From: Phanerochaete sordida
Lineage: Eukaryota > Basidiomycota > Agaricomycetes > Polyporales > Phanerochaetaceae
Direction of reading: 5' to 3'
Length of the DNA stretch: 64,000 bases
Assembly (NCBI GenBank): GCA_019973155.2
Contig: BPQB01000068.1
Span: forward strand, 124,001-188,000
Both the position numbers and the translations under genes were made by a program. Positions 44,813-56,351 of the stretch are shown one piece after another (position 1 is the first letter of the stretch; every line of letters begins with the position of its first letter). Under the pieces are notes generated by a model. The model searched no databases and had not been told where the DNA came from. It was given only the letters and a program-made list of their open reading frames with translations.

Positions 44813-46195
44813 CTACTGCGGGATGTGGACGGGGCCACGGCTCATAACAGGCCAGTACCACAGGATGCCGCGCTTGTGGGTCAGGCTAAACAACTGTGTG
44901 GTCTCAGTTCGCCGCCTTTCCTCACTCTGCACAGGATGGCAGAAGTCGTCCATGAAATACTCCGCGAGGATGTCACCTCGTCGATGGTCGAGAGTGACGC
45001 GCCTGAGAGACGAGTACTGAGGGAGCTGGAGGACGCGGTCCAACTTTCTGAGCGCGGCTGGGCGGCCGCTCGTGGTATGCGGTGGAAGTTTCTCTAGGCA
45101 GATGCGAATGTCCCGGAGGGAGGAACATGATAGGCCGGAGAAGAACTGCACTGTGTCGACCAGGGATGGAAGGTGATCTGGTACAAACAAGTAGAAGGTG
45201 CGCAGCTGGGATATGGTCGACAATGCATTACTGACTGTACGTCTGTGAGCGACTCGGAGTAGACGTCGATGGAGCATATGACACTCACGCATACTTGGAC
45301 AGGCGTCTGCCGAAAATTTGAGGGCAGTGAAGACTAAACTGCGAGCACTGCACCGAATAACGGCCTCCACGTCTTCTAGATTGCGGCTCGTGGATATGGG
45401 CATGCCGCTCAGATCTGCGGCTGTGAGAGCCTCGGTAAATCCCGAACGGACGAACCAGGAGAACAGAGCTGAGGTTCGTGCGTCCGCGATCCATCCACCA
45501 TCGGCCCCAACATATAGAGAGGAGATGCGAACAAGAGTTTTCCGGGAGGAGATGCAGGGACGGGTCGTGCTGGGCGCGACCCAAGAGATGTTGGACATTC
45601 GGAAGTGCTTGAGCTGCGTCAAGGAGGACAGCAGCTGGACGACGTCTCCTACAGAATGGAAAGAGACGTTCTTGACGAAGAGGGAGGCTAGAGAGCGGTG
45701 CTGGCGCACCATAACCCGGAAAGCAGGCATAGCGTAGAAACTCCCGTCTCTCAAGCACAAACGCTCGAGCTTAGGTGCCAGCCCGGCAAGCTGGATGGAT
45801 ACGAGTTGCAGACGGGGTACATTGTCCCGCGACTGACCGGCGGTGACATCGTGTACGACAGGATGCAGGAATGGATTGTCTTGCAAGATCCTGCTGAACA
45901 TCCCGACCGTTCTGGGTCCAGTGATAGCGCAGCGTAAGGACGCTACACGGAAGAGATGTACTCTGCTGCGCGGCAGCCAAGCCCGACAAGTCAAACCACA
46001 TGCCTGCAGCGTACGCAGAGTGACCCAGGTCCATTGACTTGTGTAGATGTCGTAGGCGGCGAAGTCGATAATCTGCTCACAGATCTCGATAGGCATCGCC
46101 CTGCGGGAGCGGGGTGTGCGGCTGAAGCGACGTCGGAGAGTCTTGAGCAGAAGGGAGGATCGGCGACGCAGCTGGCCAAAAGGAGAGGCATGCAT
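44813..46195 (-). CDS. F-box/LRR-like protein
   Basis: Probable substrate-recognition subunit of an SCF ubiquitin ligase. After a basic N-terminus, an F-box-like segment MPIEICEQIIDFAAYDIY is followed by LQACGLTCRAWLPRSR, the pattern of the large F-box families of Polyporales. The remainder has irregular leucine-rich stretches (LAPKLERLCLRDGSFYAM, LTQLKHFRMSNISW, LRDIRICLEKLPPH) consistent with LRRs used for target binding. The frame is open throughout 460 residues, but about 45300-45220 reads like a retained intron (GT-AG borders exist, with a basic, non-LRR translation), so the true protein may be some 20 residues shorter. The target is unknown; these genes expand in mushroom genomes. Confidence 0.72.
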   Translation of the reverse strand: MHASPFGQLRRRSSLLLKTLRRRFSRTPRSRRAMPIEICEQIIDFAAYDIYTSQWTWVTLRTLQACGLTCRAWLPRSRVHLFRVASLRCAITGPRTVGMFSRILQDNPFLHPVVHDVTAGQSRDNVPRLQLVSIQLAGLAPKLERLCLRDGSFYAMPAFRVMVRQHRSLASLFVKNVSFHSVGDVVQLLSSLTQLKHFRMSNISWVAPSTTRPCISSRKTLVRISSLYVGADGGWIADARTSALFSWFVRSGFTEALTAADLSGMPISTSRNLEDVEAVIRCSARSLVFTALKFSADACPSMRECHMLHRRLLRVAHRRTVSNALSTISQLRTFYLFVPDHLPSLVDTVQFFSGLSCSSLRDIRICLEKLPPHTTSGRPAALRKLDRVLQLPQYSSLRRVTLDHRRGDILAEYFMDDFCHPVQSEERRRTETTQLFSLTHKRGILWYWPVMSRGPVHIPQ

Positions 46196-46769
46196 CCGTT
46201 ATCCTCTCGTTGAGGTCCTACCGACGATAAAGAAATGTGAATATCGCGTCCACGAGCGCTGTGTCCGCCACTCACGAATCGCTGGGCGGCGTAGCCCTCG
46301 CGGGGGCCTGTGAACGCGAAGAGCTATCTATCGTTATATGTCTCTTGGTACGGATACGGTTAGAGTTTCCAGGGCGATGAAACATGTGCATTGACACTTA
46401 CCGAGGTCATCATCCCTGCATTGGGCCACGTAGCCGACCTCAATCTCGGTCCTTGCGGCACCGTCGGAGAACCCTGCTGGCAAGGCCGCGCAGGGCACTT
46501 GCTCAGATTAGACGTAACACGTCAAATATAGGCCCAGCGGATGTTACGCGAATCAAAGATGGACTCACACTAAAGTCAAAACCGCATGGTCGCTGAACGT
46601 CCCGAGCACAGGTACCAAGACGTCGCATGCGGCAGCCCTGAGAGCACAAAGAAGACACTTCTCGCGCAAAACCTTCGTCATGGCGAGGAAGGCTGACCGA
46701 AATGGGATCAAACCCCGCGGAACGCCCGAAGAGCGTTCGTGGGATCTGAGCCCATGCCGACAGCTACCA
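46196..46769. other. intergenic
   Basis: 574 bp containing the F-box gene promoter and the 3' region of the COBW gene. No gene seen. Confidence 0.5.
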
Positions 46770-48288
46770 CTAGCCCAATACACGCATAAGACTATGGCGA
46801 ATCGTCTCGTCGAGCCCTTTGCCGATAAAGACTAGCTTCCCTGACTCCAGGCCAAAGTCGGAGTCGTCGATCGCGGGCGAGATTTCGTACAGGCTGCGTA
46901 CTCCTTGTAAAACGTACGTGGTGCCAGTCGACGTCTGGAAGATGCCCTTGCAGCGCAGCACCGTCACCCGCTGCGGTCCCACGGCGGAGTCCTCGGGAAG
47001 GCGACCCTCCCAAAGAAGTGTGCGGATCCATTCGTCCAAGCGGTCGTAGGCCTCCTGCGATAGCACAGGCACCGACACCTGCAGGCTCGAGATGCCGCGC
47101 AACTCGTAGTGATGCGGGTGTTTGTGTCCGACGTCATCGCAGTGTTCGTCACAGGGTTCGCCGGCATGGTGATGTGCGTGGCCGACGGAGTCCGAAGCGA
47201 GGGCCTTGGATTTGGACGAGTAGGCGTCGATACCCATGATATTCTTCAGGTCTATGTTCCCCTGCACTGTTCGGTGGATCACGACGGCCGGGTTGACCTG
47301 TGCTATGAGGTGTTCGAGCTCCGCGGCTTGAGCGGCAGACACCAGATCGGTCTTGTTCAGCAGAACAACGTCAGCGCAGGCTATTTGCCTGAAGGAATGT
47401 CAGCACAACCTGTAATACTCGGGAGTCAATGGACTTGACCTCAAGCTTTCCCCGACGCCGTCCACGGAGTGGTCTTCTTCTAGTTGCTGCGCAACGATTA
47501 GTTCAGCGACGAAGAGAAATGCAGCACTCGTACCTGACGGCCGAACACAGCATCGACCATGCATACGACACCGTCGAGATGTATATAGTGGCCGAGGCCA
47601 GCAGAGAACTCCTCATTTTGCCAGAAAAGCGAGGCAATTGGGCCTATATGCGTTTAGCACGATTCGAGGCGGCTGACAGACGGCCATACCTGGATCTGCC
47701 AGGCCAGTGGTTTCTAGCAAGATGTGGTCGAATGCTCCCTTGCGCTGCATGAGCTTCTCAATAGCAGCTACACCAGTGTCTTTGATGCTGCAGCACAAAC
47801 ACCCGTTGGCGAGCTCGAGAATCTCTTCAGATGTGTCTGTGGGATCTTCTGCCGACGAGACGTTGATGGTCTTGGCTGCATATTCGGCCGTCTGTTAAGC
47901 GTAGACCATTTTCTTCCTCGGTAAGTCGTACCTTCAATATCCTAGCAACTATGAATATCCCCTGTGCAATTTACAGAGTCGCTGAGGCTTACAGCAGTGT
48001 CTCCGAAATCGTTCATGATGACCGCAATCCTATAGCCATGTTTCTCGGACAGAATACGACTGCGGTGCTGCGATAAGTCGGTTGGATTGCCAGAATCGCC
48101 TAGCATGACACACCGTATGAGTGTCGACTTCCCCGCTCCCAGGAAACCGCATATAATGGTGAGAGGCACCGTCTTCTCCGGGCCCTGTGCTGCGGAGACC
48201 TCGTCGGTCTCGATGAGGGTCCTGGGAGACATGAGCCAGGTTTAGAGAGCATGGATGGTCTGGCTTACGGGATGTCGTCGTCGTCCAT
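46770..48288 (-). CDS. ZNG1: COBW-domain G3E GTPase, ZNG1-type zinc metallochaperone
   Basis: GTPase of the COBW/ZNG1 family, which transfers zinc to methionine aminopeptidase (family knowledge). The start is MDDDDIP at 48288, joined over about 48267-48221 to [12 protein letters not shown]; this reproduces the typical N-terminus of eukaryotic members, including the ZNG1-type start. Walker A is [12 protein letters not shown], then [12 protein letters not shown], a metal-binding LCCSIKDTG motif (CxCC-like), ETTGLADPG (switch II) and [12 protein letters not shown] (G4). A His/Cys-rich stretch [17 protein letters not shown] (about 47180-47130) precedes the COBW C-terminal domain, [11 protein letters not shown] and [10 protein letters not shown], ending at 46770. 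Seven or so introns. It shares a 205 bp divergent promoter with the STYX-like gene. Confidence 0.92.
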
Positions 48289-48493
48289 GGCTGGTGGTGG
48301 CCGGAGGAGGAGGGCAGAGAAAGGAAAGCGCTGATGAACGCGTCCTTGATCGACGCGCGTGGCGAACTCTGCCCTGCCGCAAGCGGGCGCCGGCACCTTC
48401 TTCCTGATTCTCACCTCTCCTCCTGCCACACGGACATATACCCTTCTCTCCCTCCTCTCTCTGTCTCAAACCCCTACCACGACCGCCGCCGCG

Positions 48494-49503
48494 ATGCAGG
48501 CTGCGCCATCCCCCAATCAGCAGTTCACGCCGGACCAGCTCCGCGACCTCATCCAAGGACCCGGCGAGGAGTGGACGTGCGTCGTGCTCAGGCCACTGTG
48601 TGGCGTCGGCGCGCTCACGACCTCTCCGTAGATATGAGATGCGAAGGCAGTGTCAGGAGATACTCCCCGGCCTGTTGCTTGGACCGCTGCAGGCATCCAA
48701 GGACCTAAATACTCTTCAGTCGCTCGGTGTGACCCACATGTACGCTCTCTCTCTCGGTCCTACACTGCACAATCTTCATCTCGGCTCCCGCAGAGTATGC
48801 ATACGAGACGCGAAGGAGGCGTTCTCAGTGCGGCCTCGGTTCCCGGAGCAGTTCAAATACCTCGTGCTAGACGTGCAGGACAGTGAGGAGCAGAATCTCA
48901 TCCGACTGTTCCCCGAGTACGTCTTCGTCATCCCATCCGAAGTCCTTGTGGCCGACTGTCTCGTGTTACAGGGCGAATCAATTCATCGAACAAGCCATCT
49001 TGCAGGGCGGACGCGTCTTGGTACATTGTAACGGTGCGCCCGTTGTTCCTGCTACCTTCCCGGGCCATACTCATATTGCTCCAGGTGGCATCAGCCTCTC
49101 GCCATCGTTTGTCGTCATGTATGTCATGCAGAGACTGCAAATCACCTGGGAGGACGCCCTGCATATGGTGCAGAACAGGCGGTACTGCATCTCGCCAAAC
49201 GGAGGGTTCCTAACACAAATCAAGGTGCGCTGAACGATTCGAGAAGAATCCAGGCTAAAGATGGCTTATACGGATTAGGAATACGAATCGATATACAAAG
49301 CAAGTCTCGCGGTACGCAGCTTCCCACCGCAGCAGAGCAATGCGAACACACGGCGAAAACGTGCAGACGACAGCGACGACGAGGAATCTGCTCGGTACGC
49401 TGATGTCTACCATCATTGTGAAACTTCAAATAAACTGTTTGACAGCGTCGACGATCGCAAACGGCAGCTCGTCGATGACGATGACGATGCAATGGAAATG
49501 TAA
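48494..49503 (+). CDS. STYX-like dual-specificity phosphatase homologue, probably catalytically dead
   Basis: Member of the dual-specificity phosphatase fold. Exons: MQAAPSPNQQFTPDQLRDLI, spliced to EMRRQCQEILPGLLLGPLQA (the 'I.pgLflG...A' strand), LQSLGVTHI, CIRDAKEAF, YLVLDVQDSEEQNLIRLFPE and NQFIEQAILQGGRVLVHCNG, then GISLSPSFVVMYVMQR. The joined active-site loop is HCNGGISLS: cysteine is kept, but the residue six positions after it, always arginine in active HCx5R enzymes, is leucine. STYX-type pseudophosphatases bind phosphoproteins without hydrolysis. The C-terminus is basic then acidic (TRRKRADDSDDEES, VDDRKRQLVDDDDD), suggesting nuclear localisation; stop 49501-49503. Introns near 48580-48630, 48739-48791, 48918-48968, 49032-49083, 49229-49279 and 49396-49446 are all GT-AG. 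Confidence 0.85.
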
Positions 49504-49661
49504 TTGACCGGCATTCAATATCGCTTTCTCTTCAGGACCGACCATGGGTTTTCGCATTTGTATTCAACGACTCTAACTTACACGCTCTATACGATGTAGT
49601 TTGCACGCCTAGGTTCTGATATTATGCAGGGTATGCGGGGCGTGCCATGCCGTCTAGCGAA

Positions 49662-51195
49662 CTACAGGCTCTTAATTTTGGCCTTCTCCTTTTCTTGGAT
49701 GACTCGCTTCGCGTGGACGTCTGCATAAGTGTAAGTGGGCTTAGGGAGGTGATGTCGCGCTGAGACGTACCTCTGCGCTTCACCCACGCCTCCACAGAAA
49801 TGCCCGCGAACACAACTGCTGCTCCAGCCCACTGGCCAGGCATGAGTTTGTGGTTGTACACAACGACGGAGAGGAGCATGGTAAACAGCTTTCGTGTCAG
49901 CGTTATGGTCCTGGAGAGGGAAGACCGGTCAGCATATCGGGGATGCGCAGACGGTGGGCTACGTACACAAGCGTCAGCGACCCGAAGTGTTGCAGCGTCT
50001 CGAAGATGAAGAGCTGTCCTAGGGCGCCGGTGACGGCGAACTGGGCAAGCGGCACAATGACGGAGGGGTGTTCGTGTATGAACGTGAGGGCGCCCTCGAG
50101 CTCTGTGCGACTGTGCGACGGGTGCAGTACGGGGATGTAGGGTAGGGGCAGCACAGAGATGAGAGAGGTCAGCAGCGTGCAGAAGAGGTTGATCCAGAAC
50201 ATCATCTGCTGCCCAGAGACGCGGAAGCGAGAGAAGATTTCGTCCTGCGTGGAGTTCGTCGCGCCGTCGATGGCAAGATTAATGAGGAGGTAGCTGATGC
50301 CGATGAGCTGGGTGGACATGGAGAGCGGGCTGTCGCTGGCCTTCGACTTCGATGGCTTCTCCTTGCCGAAGCCCATGAACATGGTGATGCCGAGCGTGAC
50401 CATCGCGACGACGAGGTACTTGTGCGCAGCGAACTTGCGGCGGTAGAGCAGCACATTCATGATCATGACGGGAACGAGCTTGCAGGATTTGCCGAGGACC
50501 ATTGCGGGGTAGGTGATGTAGGACAGCGCGGCGAAGCCGAAGGGCGCAGCGGAGGTGATGAAAACGGCGCACTGGAAGTAGCGAAGTAGCAAAGACTTGG
50601 TTGAGTAACGCAGGTCGGGATGCTTGGCGTGCGCATGTCCGTTGGCTTTCGCGTCTCCGTTGGTCTTTGCGTCTCCATTAGCCTTCGCGCCATCGGCTGC
50701 CGAGCTTGCAGGCGAGACGTCGAGGCCGAGTAGCTGGGTCAAGGATTGTCCAGACTTGCGGCGGAATAGGAGGTACAGGATGGCCGATATAGAGCTCATC
50801 GCGCTCTGACATGTTCCCATGAAGAGGGGTGACTTGAACTTTTCTTTCGAGCCGTCGACTATCGACTCGAAGGGGACAGAGACTGCACACGAAGTGTGAG
50901 ACGTGGGGAAGGAGGACTGGCAGAAGCTTGTGCTCACGTCTTTCCTGGGCTATGGCCCATATCTGAGAGATTTACGATGAGATCACTGCTCGCAGGGCAC
51001 TACGACGGCACTTACGAGAAACATAGAGTAAACGCCTATGACGCATAAACCCAGCCTGTGTCGTGCATGAGCGAGTGAGCGCAGCCGCAGCAACTGTATG
51101 CTGACCGTATGAACGACATATTGGGTGTGAGAGAGGAGGCGGAGGGTGGTGGTCGGGTGAGAGAACGTGTCTCTTGGGCCGGGACTACGTGTCAA
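49662..51195 (-). CDS. HUT1: UDP-galactose/nucleotide-sugar transporter, Hut1-like
   Basis: Endoplasmic-reticulum/Golgi membrane antiporter of the UAA/SLC35B family, which imports UDP-galactose or related nucleotide sugars for glycosylation. About ten hydrophobic stretches are visible. Exons include [13 protein letters not shown] (first helix), IWAIAQER, then [19 protein letters not shown], a Gly/Asn/Lys-rich cytosolic loop ([19 protein letters not shown]), [36 protein letters not shown] (the family's conserved 'Y..YP...L.KSCK..PVM' region) and [14 protein letters not shown]. Further exons give [36 protein letters not shown] and a Lys-rich tail KEKAKIKSL, an ER-retention-like ending, with stop at 49662-49664. 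The first exon is open from 51195 with only one ATG, so the start is uncertain; an extra small 5' exon is possible. Confidence 0.87.
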
Positions 51196-51437
51196 GATGG
51201 AAACTGGGCGTCTCCTGTACCGAAAGCGCGATCGACATGAGACGCGACAAGAGGTGCACGTGACACGACACGTCGCGCCTGCGCCTGATATCCAAAGCGG
51301 GCAGGTGCGCCTCGGCGTCTCTCATAGTTACCCACTGCCCCCGGCACGGTTCTGGAGTCTGTAACCGAGGAAACTCAGCCAGGTCGCCCGCAGCCTCGCT
51401 TTCAAGCGCCACATCGACCCAGCGTGCTGAAATCACC

Positions 51438-52950
51438 ATGAGCACAGCCAGGCGGCGCGCCACAAAGCAGGCGGGCAAGAACGAAGCCGTCGGGCGGCGT
51501 GAGCCCGACACCGCAACTCCGCATCGGAGCGACCCCGGTCAGTGTGTGGCGCACGGACTGTACATCTTCCTGTTCTGACGAAAGACATCGCTCTGCAGCC
51601 ACGCCAAAGGGAGGCTCTGCGCCTCGCTCAGTCTTTCTTGCGGGCTTTGCTGCCGTCGTTCTGTGTCTCTATGTCTACTACAGCTCTCTCTCGTCCCCTG
51701 ATGGCAAGTGGCAACCGCAAGCACTCCCTCTAGATCTGCCGTTCACTGTGGTCGATATTCCCGGGAAGGGAAAAGGGTCAATTGCCGCGCGAGACATCAA
51801 GGTCTGTAGCACATGCACGCGTGCGCTTTGCGGCTGCCGACGCTCCATCCACAGCAAGGGGAACGCATTCTGCGAGAAGAGCCCCTGTTCATTCTCCCCT
51901 CGCAAGGTGAGCGTCCCACCTCACAGCATCCAAGCCGCTCATGTCCGCGTCCGCTAGTCCGAGTCCAGGGGTCTCCAGGTGCAATTGTCCTGTCCGCGCT
52001 AGCGTCGCTGTCGCCGCACCAGCGTGATGCCTTCTACAACCTATCATACGTTAATTTCCCGCGACACCTGACCCCCAATTCACCATCGTATCATGAGACG
52101 ATGGCCTTGGCCATCTTCGAGACCAATGCTATCGGCGCTGACGATGATGGGACTGGTATCTTCCCGACCACTGCTCGCCTCAACCACGGATGCTCGGCAG
52201 CGTTCAACGCAGTCTACAGCTGGCGTTCGTCCGAGGGCGCGCTCGTAGTCCACGCGCTGAAGAACATCAAAGAAGGAGAAGTAAGTGCCTGGAACTGCAC
52301 AGCGCTACAGGCCATAGGGAACGATCATCTATTTCAGGAACTGTTGACCACATATTTCGATACCAAGCGTCCACGGGATAGCAGAAGGTGCACTCGGAAT
52401 CACCTAGAATGACTATTGTCGCTGAAGCCGGGCGCCGTCCGACAGGGAGCATCTGCGCACTCACTATGGTTTTACATGTCAGTGCAGCGTATGTTCGCTC
52501 CCAGATGGCGAATCGCAGAAGTCGGACAGCCGGCTTCTGAAGATGGCGGAACTATACGAGCGGTTCCGTACGTGGAGGGACGGCGCGCTGACCGGCAAAC
52601 AAGCTGTCGACGTCGCCCGGGAAATCTGGGCCCTCGGGGACGAAGAAGGGTATTGGAGCGAGCGCGGACAGCTGGCTGCTGACGCTGCGTGGGTTGCAGC
52701 CGCACACGCCGAGTAAGTCCTGATCGCACTGGCGGCTTGAGGCGGTGATCTGACAGCTGTCGGCCCGCGTTGTAGTCTGCGGGCGACGCGTAGCTGGGCC
52801 CAACTCGCGCAAAAGTGGTTTGGGTTCGAACTCGGCGCAGACAGCACACACGCGCGATCCATGGACGAGGTTATTGCCAACCCCGACAGCCTGCGGTACA
52901 GGACGGGGGCGACGAGGGCGCCTGAGAACGTGGGGTCTCCGGACGCGTGA
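51438..52950 (+). CDS. SET-domain protein with N-terminal membrane anchor
   Basis: Probable protein lysine methyltransferase of the fungal SET/MYND-like class. Exon 1 (51438-51498) encodes a basic head MSTARRRATKQAGKNEAVGR. The phase-1 intron 51499-51598 joins it to TPKGGSAPRSVFLAGFAAVV, which continues into a single hydrophobic helix (LAGFAAVVLCLYVYYSSL). Then comes the SET start VVDIPGKGKGSIAARDIK, spliced to QGERILREEPLFILPSQ, and the core ARLNHGCSAAFNAVYSW (NHxC catalytic knot) followed by GALVVHALKNIKEGEELLTTYFD. A post-SET cysteine block is expected between about 52390 and 52550. The helical C-terminus is ALGDEEGYWSERGQLAADAA and WFGFELGADST, ending at TGA 52948-52950. The membrane helix is unusual for this class; the true localisation is unknown. 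Confidence 0.8.
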
Positions 52951-53457
52951 CTGGGTTGACGTTGAGCGGACGTGTCGTGTACTCGACCTACGGGATGGGC
53001 CTTACTGCGACTCTAGGTCGGGTCCCGAGTGGACGCGGAAATAGCAGTGCTGGTGACACGACAGGGCACTGCGTTCGGCGCCGAGTTGGACTACCGCAGC
53101 TGGAACCTGTGGCCGCGCACGGTGGGTGCTGGTGAGACGACGCGAGCAGGCTGGGGCGCGGCGGGCGACGCTGGGCGACGTCGAGACACAATGCAGCATT
53201 GCAGGGCGGCTTTGTTTCCGATCGCTGGCTGAAACTTGTGTTTTTGTCGGGTGGGGAGAGAGGGAGCGTTAGAGCGAAGACAGAGCTGTGCTGACTAAGC
53301 GCCTATTGTCGATGGAACCATTTCCGGCGAAGGCTACTCTGGCTCTCTCACATTTATATCCTCGTCCCCGCCCTCTTCTTCCTCGCTTTCCTGTCCTTTC
53401 TTCTTCACCGCTTTCCTCGTTCTCGCCCCTGGTCAGTCCTCACTACCATCCGGCGTC
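52951..53457. other. intergenic
   Basis: 507 bp between tandem genes; only weak frames. The CT-rich tract at 53340-53440 immediately before the reductase ATG is a typical fungal strong-promoter leader. Confidence 0.5.
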
Positions 53458-55831
53458 ATGGCCGTCTCTTCGTCTGCGGACGTTATCGTCCTCTCCGTCG
53501 GCATCGTCCTCGCTGCGCTCTACCTCTTCCGCGACCAGCTCTTCGCCGCAGCAAAGCCCAAATCCGTCCAGGTGCCCTCGTCAAAAGCTGCTGTCGGCAA
53601 TGGGAACCCCAGAGACTTCATCGCGAAGATGAAGGAAGGCGTACGTCCCCGTCCCGCCCGGAACCTTGTGTCTCCCGCTGACCCCGTGCCACGTATCACA
53701 GAAAAAGCGCATCGTCATCTTCTACGGCTCCCAGACTGGTACGGCGGAGGAGTACGCTATCCGTCTCGCCAAGGAGGCAAAGTCGAAGTTTGGTCTCGCG
53801 TCGCTCGTCTGCGATCCCGAGGAATACGACTTCGAGAACCTCGATCAGCTCCCGGAGGACTGCGCCGTCTTCTTCGTCGTCGCCACCTACGGCGAGGGCG
53901 AGCCCACGGATAATGCCGTCCAGCTGTGCCAGAACCTGTCGGACGAGTCCTTCGAGTTCTCCAATGGCGAGCACAAGGTCCCCGGTGTCAAGTACGTCGT
54001 CTTCGGTCTCGGCAACAAGACATACGAGCACTACAACCTCATCTCGCGCAACATCGACCGTGACATGGAGAAGATGGGTGCTATCCGTATTGGCGAGCGC
54101 GGCGAGGGTGACGATGACAAGAGCATGGAGGAGGACTATCTGGAGTGGAAGGACGGCATGTGGGAGGCGTTTGCGAAGGCCATGAACGTCGAGGAGGGCC
54201 AGGGCGGCGACTCGCCCGACTTCGTCGTAACGGAGGTCTACGACCACCCGCAAGAGAAGGTTTACCTTGGTATGTCCGTCTTGTCTGCCCTGGCATCACT
54301 CAAATTAATCGGACGTCACAGGCGAACTGTCCGCTCGCGCTCTCACGCGTACCAAGGGCATCCATGATGCGAAGAACCCTTACCCTGCACCCATCATCGC
54401 AGCTAAGGAGCTGTTCGCCCCTGGTGCGGACCGCAACTGTGTGCACGTCGAAGTTAGCACGGAGGGCTCGGGTATAACGTATCAGCACGGAGACCACCTC
54501 GGTGTTTGGCCGTCGAACGCGGATAAGGAGGTTGACCGTCTTCTCTATGCCCTCGGACTCCACGACAAGAAGGACACCGTGATCAACATTGAGTCGCTCG
54601 ACCCTGCGCTCGCCAAGGTTCCGTTCCCCGTCCCGACCACCTACGCCACCGTCCTCCGTCACTACATCGATGTCAGCGCGCTCGCGGGCCGTCAGATCCT
54701 TGGCGCGCTCACCAAGTTCGCACCTACGCCCGAGGCGGAGGCCATCCTTAGGGAGCTTAACAGCAACAAGGAGCGCTACCAGAGTGTCGTCGCAAACGGA
54801 TGCATGAAGCTTGGCGAGGTTCTGCAGTACGCTGCTGGCAATGATCTGCACGCAGAGCCTTCCCCTTCGAACACCACGGCTTGGAAGATCCCCTTCGACA
54901 TTATCGTCTCGTCGATCCCTCGTCTCCAGCCCCGGTTCTACTCGATCTCGTCTAGCCCCAAGCTGTTCCCGAACTCGATCCACGCTACTGTTGTCGTCCT
55001 GAAGTACCAGTCCGAGAGGGCGCCTCGCGTCGACTCGCGCTGGATCTACGGTGTTGGCTCCAACTTCCTGCTGAACCTCAAGTACGCATCGCACCACGAC
55101 AAGACTCCCCCACTCGTCGGCGAGACCGCAGACGGAGAGCCATCCCTCGTCACGCACTACCCCTCCTACTCTATCGAAGGTCCTCGTGGCGCTTACAAGC
55201 AGGGTGATATCGTCAAGGTCCCTATCCACGTCCGCCGCTCGACATTCCGCCTGCCGACTAACCCGAAGAGCCCCGTTATCATGATCGGTCCTGGCACGGT
55301 AAGCATAGGACAAATATTTGCCCGTGTACATCGTCTGATCATTTATTTCAGGGTGTCGCACCATTCCGCGGTTTCGTCCAGGAGCGTGTCGCTATGGCAC
55401 GGCGCACCATCGAGAAGCACGGCCCGGAGGGCCTGGCTGACTGGGGCCCCATCCGTCTCTACTTCGGCTGCCGCAAGTCCGACCAGGACTTCCTGTACAG
55501 GGACGAGTGGCCCGAGTACGCCAAGGAGCTGCACGGCAAGTTCATCATGCGCTGCGCCTTCTCTCGCGAGCCGCCATACAAACCCGACGGCGGCAAGATC
55601 TACGTGCAGGACCTCATTTGGGAGGACGCCGAGCAGATTGCGGACGCCATTCTCAACGGCAAGGGCTACGTGTACGTCTGCGGTGACGCGAAGAGCATGA
55701 GCAAGAGCGTCGAGGAGACGCTGTGCCGCATCCTCGGAGAGGCGAAGGGCGGCTCGGCCGAGGTGGAGGGCGCTGCAGAGCTCAAGCTTCTCAAGGAGCG
55801 CAACCGCCTGCTTCTGGATGTCTGGTCATAA
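53458..55831 (+). CDS. NADPH-cytochrome P450 reductase
   Basis: Endoplasmic-reticulum flavoprotein that passes electrons from NADPH through FAD and FMN to cytochrome P450s, supporting sterol synthesis and xenobiotic breakdown. An N-terminal anchor (VIVLSVGIVLAALYLF) is followed by the FMN domain FYGSQTGTAEEYA, then ATYGEGEPTDNA and FGLGNKTYEHY. The FAD domain has HGDHLGVWPSN, PRLQPRFYSISSS and IYGVGSNFLL; the NADPH domain has MIGPGTGVAPFRGFVQER (formed by splicing), YFGCRKSDQDFLY, YVYVCGDAKSMSKSVEETL and the terminal aromatic LLLDVWS with Trp stacking on FAD. Exons: 53458-53640, 53702-54269, 54322-55298 and 55352-55831. All motifs are intact. One copy per genome is usual in this group. Confidence 0.97.
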
Positions 55832-56351
55832 ACCAGACAGCATTATGTATGTAATGAGAGCCGCGCAGCGGCATAGACCATCACTTGCATTCGGTATCGC
55901 TGGGATTTACTGGGATCACACGAAACGTTCTAGATGAACTCACTAGTAATTGCGTTCGTCTCGAAGCACGTGTAACGTACCGGTTTGTAGATTGTATATG
56001 CATCGATACCTTACCATAGATTGTAGTCTTATTTCTCAACATCTGCGTCCGGGACAGTGCGAGGCTCGTGTTGGAACAGACAACGTCCCCGAACGGTCGC
56101 TCGTCCAAGTTGCCCTCATCGGCGGTGAAGAGTAATAACACTTGAGGATGGTCGACACTGGACGTGCACTTCAGTTGCAGCAGTCGCGATCGGGCCTTAA
56201 AAGCACACCGTCATGTTATATTGGTGATAGGACGCGTAGACTACGGGGCGATGCTAGGATAGAACGTGTCATGAGAAGTCATAAAGGTCATGAAAGGTCG
56301 TAATCGTCATCAGTAAGGAAGGGCAAGGTCGAACTTGGACCACTAATGAAC
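55832..56351. other. intergenic between convergent genes
   Basis: 520 bp. A short imperfect repetition of GTCAT/AGGTC units at about 56271-56312 is the only structure seen. Confidence 0.45.

Noticed and set aside
54300..55364. 354-codon minus-strand frame
   Set aside because: Entirely antisense to the cytochrome P450 reductase exons, whose motifs are unambiguous.
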